From a virus, in IMG/VR virus record IMGVR_UViG_3300020419_000043, positions 1-37,668 of that record: DNA of 37,668 nucleotides, one strand, 5' to 3'. A program made the translations under genes and the position numbers. Under the pieces are notes generated by a model, which was not told the DNA's origin, did no database searches, and saw only the letters and a list, made by a program, of their open reading frames with translations. Below are positions 24,353 through 30,894 of the stretch, piece by piece. Every line of letters begins with the position of its first letter. Position 1 is the stretch's first letter.

Positions 24353-24828
24353 CCTTGAGGAACACCAGTACTAATAGTCAAGTTAATATCTCCCCTTGCA
24401 TCAATACCAACTTTGTCTCCATACTCTTGTGGATACCATTTAGACAATAGTTTTAATCTTAAATCTGCTCTTGATCTCATCCAATTAACGTGTGCATTAT
24501 CCATCCTTGCATTATCTCCCTCACCAATTACAGGAGGAGGAGTGTCAACAAGTGCTAGAGCTTCTTCTGCAATAGCCCTTGCTCCTAAGAATCTGCTCGT
24601 GTATGTGAAGCGTGACAAAAAGTCTTTGCTTTCTTTATTATCCTGACTCATCCACCGATACAAAGTTCTGTAAGAAACCATTCCTTTTTGCCTACAAAAA
24701 GCTCTAACAGTTCCACCAAGAGCAACGTGTTCTAAAAGCTTTTCAACAATTACAGGATCAGGTTTTTTAACTGGCCTACCTAACTTTGATTGTTTTAAAT
24801 CGGTCAGGATAATCTGCTCTTCTTTCAT
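24349..24828 (-). CDS. Terminase small subunit
   Basis: A 159-aa protein with an N-terminal HTH (GGTVRAFCRQKGMVSYRTLY, then RWMSQD) and a helical body (RSRADLRLKLLSKWYPQEYG) followed by DKVGIDARGDINLTIS, the typical arrangement of phage small terminases of the type found with DNA-binding HTH and C-terminal large-subunit contact. It is followed by the large subunit with a 4-nt overlap. The start at 24828 lies inside the upstream 85-aa gene (53-nt overlap) and has no strong Shine-Dalgarno, so a later start is possible. Confidence 0.88.
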   Translation of the reverse strand: MKEEQIILTDLKQSKLGRPVKKPDPVIVEKLLEHVALGGTVRAFCRQKGMVSYRTLYRWMSQDNKESKDFLSRFTYTSRFLGARAIAEEALALVDTPPPVIGEGDNARMDNAHVNWMRSRADLRLKLLSKWYPQEYGDKVGIDARGDINLTISTGVPQG

Positions 24829-25033
24829 AACGGCAAATTTTAGCGATTGTATATCTATTCATATTAAAAATCTTAGCTAATGTTCCATAGCCAATACCAA
24901 AGTCTTCATGTAAATCTCTAAGAGCATCAACAATGTAATTAGGAATAGTACATCGAACATGATCTTCATTTACTCTATAGCCTTTAGTGTTAACACCTAC
25001 TACAACTGTTTTAGGTAATGGAGCAAGTGTCAT
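24776..25033 (-). CDS. Small HTH DNA-binding protein, first gene of the late block (85 aa)
   Basis: A HNH-like metal motif is absent; instead the protein has a helix-turn-helix-like segment, LRDLHEDFGIGYGTLAKIFN then MNRYTIAKICRYERR, similar to homeodomain-like or sigma-factor region 4 type HTHs. N-terminal part (MTLAPLPKTVVVGVNTKGYR) is beta-type. Being first in the late operon and just upstream of terminase, it might regulate late transcription or mark the packaging site. No Shine-Dalgarno is seen; a good sigma-70-type promoter lies about 25 nt upstream. Overlaps terminase small subunit by 53 nt. Confidence 0.7.
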   Translation of the reverse strand: MTLAPLPKTVVVGVNTKGYRVNEDHVRCTIPNYIVDALRDLHEDFGIGYGTLAKIFNMNRYTIAKICRYERRADYPDRFKTIKVR

Positions 25034-25058
25034 TAAAAATATAAATAAAATTACTCAT

Positions 25059-25087
25059 AATATAGAGAAATAAAGAATAAACCGCAA
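25059..25087 (-). promoter_or_regulatory. Sigma-70-type promoter for the HTH-terminase operon
   Basis: On the minus strand TTGCGG (25087-25082) and TATATT (25064-25059) are separated by 17 nt. The expected start near 25052 gives a leader of about 19 nt to the ATG at 25033. The -35 region lies in TGTTGCGG, close to the TGTTGCAT octamer of the early promoters. Confidence 0.55.
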
Positions 25088-25104
25088 CATCTAAAATTAA
25101 TTTG

Positions 25105-25156
25105 TTGACTTATGTGGGACTATATGCAACACTATAAGTATCGGTTGTCCACCGAT
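25105..25156 (+). promoter_or_regulatory. Early promoter/operator region P1
   Basis: In the 154-bp divergent region, TTGACT (25105-25110) is a good -35. The -10 is uncertain: TATAAG (25133-25138) is 22 nt away, CACTAT (25130-25135) 19 nt. ATGCAACA (25124-25131), the reverse complement of the octamer at P2 and P3, lies between. A perfect dyad ATCGGT-TGTCC-ACCGAT (25140-25156) sits at the start point and could be an operator or a 5' hairpin. Confidence 0.5.
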
Positions 25157-25158
25157 TG

Positions 25159-25190
25159 TCACTTACTAATTTTTTATTAACAACACAATG
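25159..25190 (+). repeat. AT-rich early leader, copy 1
   Basis: TCACTTACTAATTTTTTATT followed by AACAACACA leads into ATGAC, without Shine-Dalgarno. It aligns almost base for base with the leader at 26983-27015 and in its second half with the leader before 26210. Confidence 0.6.
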
Positions 25191-26168
25191 ACACAGTTCA
25201 AATTTCCACAGAACCTAGCAGACCACCTAGAGAATGAGATCTACAACAAGCTTATCGCTTCAGTACAAACTGATGTAGACAAGTACAACTCTATGTGGGC
25301 TAAACGTGAGCAAGAAGGTAGAACCTTTCACACTAAGAAAAAGTACAACCGTAGAGATGAGATAGTAGAAGAAAAGATCTACTGGTATTCATTAACAAAA
25401 GGTTTACTAAGCATTACTTTCTTTCAAGAAGATTCATACGGCCAGATGGTCAATGACTATTACAGACCTTGGCATTGCAAAGTTAACTTAGAAGCTTGCT
25501 TTAAGAATGCTAGACAGCAGAGAGATCATGCAGTTGCTTTATGTGAGCAAAGAGTTAACAGCCATCTAGCAATTACAGATGAGGTTAAGATCAATACTCT
25601 CAAACTAGGCAAAAAGAATCTTATTGAAGGTTTTGTTTCTGGTGTAACTGCCACCAACGAAAATTTCAAAATCTATTTACAGATGATGTGGAACTACCGC
25701 TACGGTGAGAATTCAGCTAATGGCTACATGACTCAGTATGTCCAGTACAGAAGCGACAGACGAGGAGCTAGACAGGAAGGCAAGTCAGTACAGCAAGCCA
25801 TTACAGATGCTGACAGACAGGCCAAGCGTGACGAAAAGCTAGCTATCCAGAATGAAAAGCAAATGGCTAAATGGGCTAAGTTCCAAAAGCTACCAGTTGT
25901 AATGGAAAAGTGGATTGACAAAGAAATCAAAACACTAGCAGCAATCATCAGCGATGAAGGTTTAGCAAAGATCCGTTTACAGGCACAGCAAATGAATTAC
26001 GAATTTGATGAAGCTTGGAAAATCAAATCTATTACCAAAGACATCGAGACACACAATGCATTGAGAAATGACCTCAGACATTGGCAGAATGACGAGACAG
26101 GACTCAAGTCATTATTCGATAAAGGTATCGACACTAGAAACAAACTTAAGGAGATGTACGGAGTTTAA
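25188..26168 (+). CDS. Unknown early protein (326 aa)
   Basis: First gene of the early block. The protein is hydrophilic and helical, rich in Lys, Gln, Arg and Tyr, with no signal peptide or membrane segment and no family that I recognise. Notable stretches are KKYNRRDEIVEEKIYWYSLT, KNARQQRDHAVALCEQRVNS and the charged helix DADRQAKRDEKLAIQNEKQM. Base composition differs from its neighbours: counted 60-base lines reach 43-55% GC (25201, 25741). No Shine-Dalgarno before ATG 25188. As first-transcribed gene with its own hairpin-like end, a host-takeover or anti-defence role is conceivable, but nothing in the sequence shows it. Confidence 0.8.
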   Translation: MTQFKFPQNLADHLENEIYNKLIASVQTDVDKYNSMWAKREQEGRTFHTKKKYNRRDEIVEEKIYWYSLTKGLLSITFFQEDSYGQMVNDYYRPWHCKVNLEACFKNARQQRDHAVALCEQRVNSHLAITDEVKINTLKLGKKNLIEGFVSGVTATNENFKIYLQMMWNYRYGENSANGYMTQYVQYRSDRRGARQEGKSVQQAITDADRQAKRDEKLAIQNEKQMAKWAKFQKLPVVMEKWIDKEIKTLAAIISDEGLAKIRLQAQQMNYEFDEAWKIKSITKDIETHNALRNDLRHWQNDETGLKSLFDKGIDTRNKLKEMYGV

Positions 26169-26189
26169 TTACTCCTACATCCTTTTTTT
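26160..26189 (+). terminator. Weak hairpin at the end of the first early gene
   Basis: GGAGT (26160-26164) pairs with ACTCC (26171-26175) around a 6-nt loop holding the TAA stop; a T-run starts 7 nt later (26183). Only 5 bp, so a partial terminator or an RNA processing/stability hairpin in front of the next gene's leader. Confidence 0.35.
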
Positions 26190-26209
26190 ATTTACAGGAA
26201 ATTAAAACA

Positions 26210-26470
26210 ATGACTAAACAACTAACAACAGACCAACAAATCCAAGCCCATTGGGATGCACATCATGCCAAATACAGGGATGAAGCAATGGATGATAAAG
26301 CAGGTTTATTTGTCAATGGAGATGCTAGGTGGCTATTCATTAATAAAGTATGTGAACTGATTGGTGGCGAAGATGCCCACAAAAGGTTTACACCAAATGA
26401 ACTTATTGAAATGTGCAAGGAAATGAGCGAATCGCATAGGCTACATCTGGAACAACAAGAGAGGGTATAA
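26210..26470 (+). CDS. Small early protein of unknown function (86 aa)
   Basis: A soluble, acidic-helical protein (DQQIQAHWDAHHAKYRDEAM; ANELIEMCKEMSES-like C-terminal part is NELIEMCKEMSESHRLHLEQ). No domain recognised. AGGAAA lies about 12 nt before the ATG, and the leader resembles the other early leaders (TTTTTTTATTTACA...ATGAC). A strong terminator ends the gene, with the stop codon in the hairpin loop, so this gene and the preceding one form a short immediate transcript. Confidence 0.7.
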   Translation: MTKQLTTDQQIQAHWDAHHAKYRDEAMDDKAGLFVNGDARWLFINKVCELIGGEDAHKRFTPNELIEMCKEMSESHRLHLEQQERV

Positions 26471-26487
26471 CAACCCTCTTTTTTTTT
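26460..26487 (+). terminator. Intrinsic terminator after the first two early genes
   Basis: AGAGGGT (26460-26466) and ACCCTCT (26473-26479) form a perfect 7-bp stem with a 6-nt loop, followed by nine Ts (26479-26487). The stop codon of the 86-aa gene lies at the stem-loop border. It separates the first early transcript from the regulator. Confidence 0.88.
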
Positions 26488-26497
26488 GCCCAATTAC

Positions 26498-26526
26498 TTG
26501 ATTAAATGTTGCATTTATGGCAATAT
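26498..26526 (+). promoter_or_regulatory. Promoter P2 of the Cro-like regulator
   Basis: TTGATT (26498-26503), 17 nt, CAATAT (26521-26526), a weak -10. TGTTGCAT (26507-26514) lies in the spacer. The predicted start falls on or beside the ATG at 26533, so the mRNA may be leaderless. Confidence 0.45.
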
Positions 26527-26532
26527 AGAACT

Positions 26533-26754
26533 ATGGAAACAACTATTAAAACACCTGTCCAGATTGCTATCTCAGAGTTTGGGGGAGTCCGCCCATTAGC
26601 TAGAGCCATACACCGTGATCCAGCATCTGTATGCAAGTGGCAGAGAGGAGATGGAACTATTCCAACTTCTATCCAAAAGAAATTACTTCAGACTGCATGG
26701 GATAGAGGTATTGAATTATCAGCACACGAAATCATATTTGGACGTGAAGAATGA
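26533..26754 (+). CDS. Cro/YdaS-like helix-turn-helix repressor (73 aa)
   Basis: The frame opens at 26506, but ATG 26533 is better: the upstream part holds the promoter, and the protein then starts METTIKTPVQIAISEFGGVR. The HTH is GGVRPLARAIHRDPASVCKW followed by QRGDGTIPTSIQKKLLQTAW, the arrangement of YdaS/Cro-type regulators (x-x-A-L-A-x-x-x-x-V-x-x-W). It has its own promoter with an octamer that it could bind, giving autoregulation. In temperate phages this family acts as Cro; here no integrase or CI is seen. Overlaps the next gene by ATGA. Confidence 0.82.
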   Translation: METTIKTPVQIAISEFGGVRPLARAIHRDPASVCKWQRGDGTIPTSIQKKLLQTAWDRGIELSAHEIIFGREE

Positions 26755-26915
26755 ACTGTTACTGGTGCGGACATGAAGAATTAATTATTGGAGGAGACAT
26801 TGACATTGAAGAGGGAATGAATGGTTTTCCTGAGTTTTCAGTAATGACCAATTTATCTTGCCCCAGATGCGAATCTCAGGTAGAAGTTTTAAAAAAACGA
26901 GATGCCTTCGATTAA
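26751..26915 (+). CDS. Small zinc-ribbon protein (54 aa)
   Basis: Translation gives MNCYWCGHEELIIGGDIDIE, then EGMNGFPEFSVMTNLSCPRC and ESQVEVLKKRDAFD. Two CxxC knuckles (C3-x-x-C6 and C37-x-x-C40) can bind one zinc, as in phage Com-like or restriction-alleviation-like zinc ribbons. It is coupled to the regulator gene by a 4-nt overlap. Function unknown; a nucleic-acid or protein-binding accessory is likely. Confidence 0.75.
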   Translation: MNCYWCGHEELIIGGDIDIEEGMNGFPEFSVMTNLSCPRCESQVEVLKKRDAFD

Positions 26916-26922
26916 TTAATAT

Positions 26923-26951
26923 TTGTCATGTGTTGCATTATGTGCTACAAT
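26923..26951 (+). promoter_or_regulatory. Main early promoter P3
   Basis: TTGTCA (26923-26928), a 17-nt spacer, TACAAT (26946-26951): an excellent sigma-70 promoter. TGTTGCAT (26931-26938) lies in the spacer. It would drive the whole recombination/replication operon to 32.6 kb, with start near 26958. Confidence 0.78.
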
Positions 26952-26958
26952 AGTTTAC

Positions 26959-26975
26959 AGAGGGGTTTTCCCTCT
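26959..26975 (+). promoter_or_regulatory. 5' stem-loop of the main early mRNA
   Basis: AGAGGG (26959-26964), loop GTTTT, CCCTCT (26970-26975): a perfect hairpin at the predicted 5' end, without a T-run. It may stabilise the mRNA or act as an operator. Confidence 0.55.
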
Positions 26976-26982
26976 AATTTGA

Positions 26983-27015
26983 TCACTTACAAATTTTTAT
27001 TTACAAAATCAAATG
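26983..27015 (+). repeat. AT-rich early leader, copy 2
   Basis: TCACTTACAAATTTTTATTT then ACAAAATCAA leads into ATGAC, nearly identical to 25159-25190. No Shine-Dalgarno. Confidence 0.6.
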
Positions 27016-27381
27016 ACAACAACATCAAACAAGTCAACTAAAAAAGTTGAGTACAAACAACAAGAAAGAGAAGTAATCGCTTTCTGTTTTATAGGCCACG
27101 GTCAATACACATGGTCTATAGGCTACGAGCCAAACATTGTACACGCTACTAAATGCGTTAGAAAAGCTAAACGTGATTTTGGCCTTAAAGGTTGGCAAAT
27201 CATACCAGTAACAATTTTTGATATAGAAGACACGGAACATTGGGCATTTGATGGCGGTACTCTTGTTGATACTGATACGCAAGACAAAAAATCAGAGGAC
27301 TACAAAAATCACCGTCATTACAGCCAGTATGCAGGTTGTAAATCTTTAAAAAAGATTGAAGACTTGGAGGTGGTTTCATAA
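27013..27381 (+). CDS. Early protein of unknown function (122 aa)
   Basis: First gene after promoter P3. The core FCFIGHGQYTWSIGYEPNIV, then TKCVRKAKRDFGLKGWQIIP and VTIFDIEDTEHWAFDGG is a compact alpha/beta domain; the N-terminus is Ser/Thr/Lys-rich. I do not recognise a family. No Shine-Dalgarno; the leader is the shared AT-rich one. The stop overlaps the next ATG (TAATG). Confidence 0.7.
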   Translation: MTTTSNKSTKKVEYKQQEREVIAFCFIGHGQYTWSIGYEPNIVHATKCVRKAKRDFGLKGWQIIPVTIFDIEDTEHWAFDGGTLVDTDTQDKKSEDYKNHRHYSQYAGCKSLKKIEDLEVVS

Positions 27382-27593
27382 TGGAATCTAAGCAAGATAA
27401 AATACTTAACCATACAACCAAAGCAGAAAAATATTTTGGTTGGCTCAACAATAATGTTGAGTTTCAAAAATGGTTAAAGGATTGTCCTTACCAGATGGTC
27501 GATTACAGAGAAAAATCTGATTTGCATATTGTCATCAAGTTTAAAAATTCATACTTGTTCGACAAGATGGAAGACGGTGGATTCTATGAATGA
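27381..27593 (+). CDS. Small early protein of unknown function (70 aa)
   Basis: Starts MESKQDKILNHTTKAEKYFG and continues with FQKWLKDCPYQMVDYREKSD and LHIVIKFKNSYLFDKMEDGG. Acid/aromatic-rich small protein with no recognised domain. GGAGG lies about 11 nt before the ATG within the end of the preceding gene, supporting a real start. The last codons overlap the following 44-aa gene. Confidence 0.6.
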   Translation: MESKQDKILNHTTKAEKYFGWLNNNVEFQKWLKDCPYQMVDYREKSDLHIVIKFKNSYLFDKMEDGGFYE

Positions 27594-27720
27594 TACCCAG
27601 AAACTACAAAGGTTGGACTATTTGTCCAGCCTTCCTTATCTTGATCACACATCAGAAGATTGGGATGAAGAACTAAGACTCGAATGCGAGTTAGACCACC
27701 TTAACCAATTAGACCAATGA
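27586..27720 (+). CDS. Small acidic protein (44 aa)
   Basis: I take ATG 27586 as the start, overlapping the upstream stop by 8 nt; the frame could extend to 27529 but that part reads as an out-of-frame shadow. Sequence MNDTQKLQRLDYLSSLPYLD, then HTSEDWDEELRLECELDHLN and QLDQ: highly acidic and helical. Its TGA overlaps the next ATG (ATGA). Function unknown. Confidence 0.5.
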   Translation: MNDTQKLQRLDYLSSLPYLDHTSEDWDEELRLECELDHLNQLDQ

Positions 27721-28019
27721 GAAAAATTAAAGTTGAATTTTATGCCAACAGCGAATACTCAGTTCGTGAAAGATTACAAGAGATTGGAAGATCTATTGAT
27801 AATACTGTTTGGCCTTGGCCTTCCGATACAGAAGGTTCAAAACTAAAAAAGGCATCAGGTTGTATCGAAGAAGAAAAGCAGTATCAACTTTCTGATTACG
27901 AATATGAGAAAGAAGATCCTACTTGGAAACATGGTGGCAATTATGCAGTTACTGGCAGATGGAAAATGGAAGTTGTTCCAGATGAAGATTACGTTAAATT
28001 CCAAAAGGAGTCTAAATAA
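27717..28019 (+). CDS. Early protein of unknown function (100 aa)
   Basis: A charged protein starting MRKIKVEFYANSEYSVRERL, with aromatic-rich NTVWPWPSDTEG and YEYEKEDPTWKHGGNYAVTG. The strand-helix pattern suggests one small alpha/beta domain. No family recognised. Coupled at both ends: ATGA with the 44-aa gene, TAATG with the HTH gene. No Shine-Dalgarno of its own, so translation probably depends on coupling. Confidence 0.6.
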   Translation: MRKIKVEFYANSEYSVRERLQEIGRSIDNTVWPWPSDTEGSKLKKASGCIEEEKQYQLSDYEYEKEDPTWKHGGNYAVTGRWKMEVVPDEDYVKFQKESK

Positions 28020-28255
28020 TGCCAAAGACAACATCACAAAGTGCCAAGGTTCTTTACCACCTAGAGAACTACGGCTCACTAACTGCCATTGAAGCGTTAG
28101 AACTATTTGCTTGTTTCAGACTTGCTGCCAGAATTAATGATCTTAAGGAAGCAGGGCATGACATACAAATGGAAATGAAAAAAATGAAGAACGGCAAAAA
28201 GATAGCTGTTTATTCTTTACCTAAAATCCAAAAACAAGGAGAGCTAAAACTATGA
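28019..28255 (+). CDS. Helix-turn-helix protein, HTH_39-like (78 aa)
   Basis: The block QSAKVLYHLENYGSLTAIEA, then LELFACFRLAARINDLKEAG and HDIQMEMKKM matches the small phage winged-HTH domain family (HTH_39 type: V-L-x-x-L-x-x-x-G-S-I-T-x-x-E-A...R-L-A-A-R-I-x-D-L-x-x-x-G). AGGAG is 9 nt upstream. Such proteins sit in early recombination operons and may regulate them; the target is unknown. Its stop overlaps the exonuclease ATG (ATGA). Confidence 0.8.
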   Translation: MPKTTSQSAKVLYHLENYGSLTAIEALELFACFRLAARINDLKEAGHDIQMEMKKMKNGKKIAVYSLPKIQKQGELKL

Positions 28256-29211
28256 CCGCTTATGAAACTTGCGTTGAATATCCGATTACCGACAAGCAAT
28301 CGTGGTTAGAAAATCGTTTGCTAGATGTCACCTCAACTGAGGTATCAGCATTGTTTGATCTAAACCCATACCAAACAGAGTTTGAACTTTATCATCAGAA
28401 AAAAGATAAGGTTGTTATCAACATTGATGACAATGAACGCATGGCATGGGGCAGACGTTTAGAAGATTCAATTGCACTTGAGTTTGCCGAACGCAACAAA
28501 CTATCAGTTGAACCTTTTGATGTTTATATGCGTAACCCACAAACTAGGATGGGTAGTTCTTTTGATTACAAAATTACAAGCGAAAAAGAACCTGCAATTT
28601 TAGAAATAAAAAATGTAGATGGCTTGGCATATCGCAAGAACTGGATTGAACATGATGAACACAACATCGAACCGCCAGAACATATTGCTTTGCAACTACA
28701 GCATCAGTTAGAAATAACTGGATTTGATGTTGGTTACATAGTCGCACTTGTTGGTGGCAACACAATGAAAGTTGTTCGCAGCAAAAGAGATCCAAGAATT
28801 GGCAAACTTTTAACTGATAAAGTACAAAATTTTTGGGAAAAAATTAAGTTAGGTGTTGTTCCTGACATTGACTACACCAAAGACTCACAGTTCATAATGA
28901 AAAATTTATGTAACCAAGCAGACGATGGTTTAGTTCTTAAGTCAGATGAAGACATGGACAAACTAGTGGATGAATACAACTCAATCAACAAGGAATATCA
29001 TCAACTAGGCAAAACAAAGGATGCAATCAAAGCAGAAATTTTAAATAAAAGCGGAGGTGCATCCAAAATTATTTCTAACTACGGAACAGTTTCTTGTTCT
29101 ATGTCCAAGGCTAGTAAAGGCAAACTAATCACACCAGAAATGGTAGGCACATACATCAACCCTCGCAAGAGCTATCGTATGTTCCGCTTCAATCAACCAA
29201 GAGGTATTTAA
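28252..29211 (+). CDS. YqaJ-family exonuclease (RecE/lambda Exo-like)
   Basis: A 319-aa nuclease with the PD-(D/E)xK core of the YqaJ family: RRLEDSIALE (E71), GSSFDYK (D105) and ILEIKNV (E118-x-K120), followed by the conserved Gln helix ALQLQHQLEITG. It would resect double-stranded ends to give single strands for the adjacent RecT annealase. AGGAGAG is 8 nt before the ATG. The C-terminal third (KDAIKAEILNKSGGASKIIS) is as in phage exonucleases of this family. RecT follows after 3 nt. Confidence 0.92.
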   Translation: MTAYETCVEYPITDKQSWLENRLLDVTSTEVSALFDLNPYQTEFELYHQKKDKVVINIDDNERMAWGRRLEDSIALEFAERNKLSVEPFDVYMRNPQTRMGSSFDYKITSEKEPAILEIKNVDGLAYRKNWIEHDEHNIEPPEHIALQLQHQLEITGFDVGYIVALVGGNTMKVVRSKRDPRIGKLLTDKVQNFWEKIKLGVVPDIDYTKDSQFIMKNLCNQADDGLVLKSDEDMDKLVDEYNSINKEYHQLGKTKDAIKAEILNKSGGASKIISNYGTVSCSMSKASKGKLITPEMVGTYINPRKSYRMFRFNQPRGI

Positions 29212-29214
29212 CTA

Positions 29215-30009
29215 ATGACATCATCAATCACACCACTTGTAGCCATGCAAGGAACACTAGAAAAAATGGCAGACAAATTTACTGAAGCTTTGCCAAGGCA
29301 AATGGATGTAAACAAATTTATTAGTGTTGCTAAGTTAACGCTAAATAAAAACCCAAGATTATTACAAGCAGACAAGACAAGTTTGATGCAAACCTTTATG
29401 AAGGCAGCACAAGATGGATTGTATCTTGATGGTAAAGAAGCAGCAGCCGTTCAGTATGGGCAGTCAGTTCAATACATTCCTATGGTCGAAGGAATTATCA
29501 AGGTATTACATAACAGCGGATTAATTAAAACTATTTCTGCTGAAGTTGTATACGAAAATGATTTGTTTGATTTTGAATTAGGTACTAATCCAAAACTTAC
29601 ACACAAACCTGCAATTCTTGGTGACAGAGGTAAACCTACTTGTGTTTATGCAATTGCAGTAACAACTAATGAAGGTGTTTACTACGAAGTAATGAACATG
29701 GATCAGATAAACCAATGCCGTCAGGTATCAAAAGCTAGTTCATCACCTCATAGTCCTTGGGTAAAATGGTTTGACCAAATGGCCAAGAAAACTGTTATTC
29801 ATAGAATTGCAAAACGACTACCAAAAAATGATGCGATTAGTTCTGTTGTGACAGTAGATGATGAGCCGAATTTTCAACAGGCAGTAAACGTCACTCCTTC
29901 AGAACCAAAGGATTCTCTATCAAGATTAAGAGATTCAATTGGTATGGAAGGTAAGGATGTAGAACAAGCAGCTAACGATCTGCTAGAAAAATACAATAAA
30001 GAGGAGTGA
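29215..30009 (+). CDS. recT: RecT single-strand annealing protein
   Basis: A 264-aa RecT-family annealase with the core FMKAAQDGLYLDGKEAAAVQ, YGQSVQYIPMVEGIIKVLHN and AEVVYENDLFDFELGTNPKL, and the late block SPWVKWFDQMAKKTVIHRIA. Together with the YqaJ exonuclease, it makes a two-component recombinase that could form concatemers and rescue the genome by recombination. Length is normal. The C-terminal tail (GMEGKDVEQAANDLLEKYNK) is acidic. The stop overlaps the next gene's start (TGATG). Confidence 0.95.
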   Translation: MTSSITPLVAMQGTLEKMADKFTEALPRQMDVNKFISVAKLTLNKNPRLLQADKTSLMQTFMKAAQDGLYLDGKEAAAVQYGQSVQYIPMVEGIIKVLHNSGLIKTISAEVVYENDLFDFELGTNPKLTHKPAILGDRGKPTCVYAIAVTTNEGVYYEVMNMDQINQCRQVSKASSSPHSPWVKWFDQMAKKTVIHRIAKRLPKNDAISSVVTVDDEPNFQQAVNVTPSEPKDSLSRLRDSIGMEGKDVEQAANDLLEKYNKEE

Positions 30010-30653
30010 TGCATTTTTATTCCTTTAACATTGGCGATTACATAAGCCACACTAAACACTTATCTGATATGGAGGATCTAGCATATAGAAGATTGCTAGA
30101 CCTCTACTATCTACATGAACGGACGTTGAACGAGGATGTAAGCCTTGTTGCACGGAAGATCAACATGAAGGATAACGTGCCAGAAGTAAGAGTAGTTTTG
30201 GAAGAGTTTTTTAAATTAGAAGTTGGCAAAGGATGGATTAATCCAAGGGCTGATGAAGAAATAGAAAAGTATCAAGGCAAGATACAGTCAGCAAGTAGAG
30301 CAGGTAAGGCATCTGCTCTTGCTAGGTCTAACGCTAGTTCAACAATGGTTCAACCAAACAAGAAACAAGAAACATTAAACAAGAAACAAGAAACAAATAT
30401 AAAGCGACCTCGTAATGTAAGCAAAAAAACATGGGAGGATTTCTTAGTTCATAGAAAGAACAAGAAAGCACCATTAACAGAAACTGCTTTAAAAGGTATA
30501 AAGAATGAAGTAAAGAAAACTTCTATTAGTTTGGAGGATGCATTAGTTATGTGCCAAGCAAGGGGATGGCAAAGTTTTAAAAGCGATTGGGTGGCAGACA
30601 AACAAAAGTCTTTTGCTACTACTAGCTATGGTGAGGGGGAGCAAGAGATATGA
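30009..30653 (+). CDS. DUF1376 replication-initiation type protein
   Basis: The first ~90 residues carry the DUF1376 signature: FYSFNIGDYISHTKHLSDME, DLAYRRLLDLYYLHER and EVRVVLEEFFKLE. The middle holds a Lys/Gln linker with direct repeats (NKKQETLNKKQET), and the C-terminal part (WEDFLVHRKNKKAP...ALVMCQARGWQSFKSDW) resembles the tail of lambda O/DnaT-like replication proteins. With the DnaC-like loader downstream, it likely binds the origin and recruits host helicase. A GTG at 30006 is a possible alternative start; GAGGAG lies just in front. Overlaps the next gene by 4 nt. Confidence 0.85.
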   Translation: MHFYSFNIGDYISHTKHLSDMEDLAYRRLLDLYYLHERTLNEDVSLVARKINMKDNVPEVRVVLEEFFKLEVGKGWINPRADEEIEKYQGKIQSASRAGKASALARSNASSTMVQPNKKQETLNKKQETNIKRPRNVSKKTWEDFLVHRKNKKAPLTETALKGIKNEVKKTSISLEDALVMCQARGWQSFKSDWVADKQKSFATTSYGEGEQEI

Positions 30654-30892
30654 ATCCAAAAGGTAGGCCATCAAAAAATTTAGATTTTAGCAGAAACACT
30701 TTTACAATTTCAATTAGAACTGATGATGCTCTTGCAAAACAAATAAGAACTTTTTGCAAAGAAAATAAATGTAATAAAAATCAATTTATCAAAACTGTTT
30801 TAAAAAATTATTTTAATGACGAACTCAAAACAACAATTAAACCAAGAAAATTAGTAAGGGTTTCTTATTTTAATTCTAGAAAAGGAGGTTAA
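30650..30892 (+). CDS. Ribbon-helix-helix-like DNA-binding protein (80 aa)
   Basis: A basic protein with a strand TFTISIRTDD, helix ALAKQIRTFCKENKC and helix KNQFIKTVLKNYFNDE, the order of ribbon-helix-helix (Arc/MetJ) proteins. The N-terminus MNPKGRPSKNLDFSR is a basic arm and the C-terminus KPRK...RKGG is basic. GGGGGAG lies before the ATG, and the start overlaps the DUF1376 stop (ATGA). Probably a small regulator or replication accessory. Confidence 0.65.
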   Translation: MNPKGRPSKNLDFSRNTFTISIRTDDALAKQIRTFCKENKCNKNQFIKTVLKNYFNDELKTTIKPRKLVRVSYFNSRKGG

Positions 30893-30894
30893 GC

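Noticed and set aside
25034-25187. Phage attachment site or integration module
   Set aside because: No integrase gene and no tRNA-like core sequence was found; the region is explained by divergent promoters.
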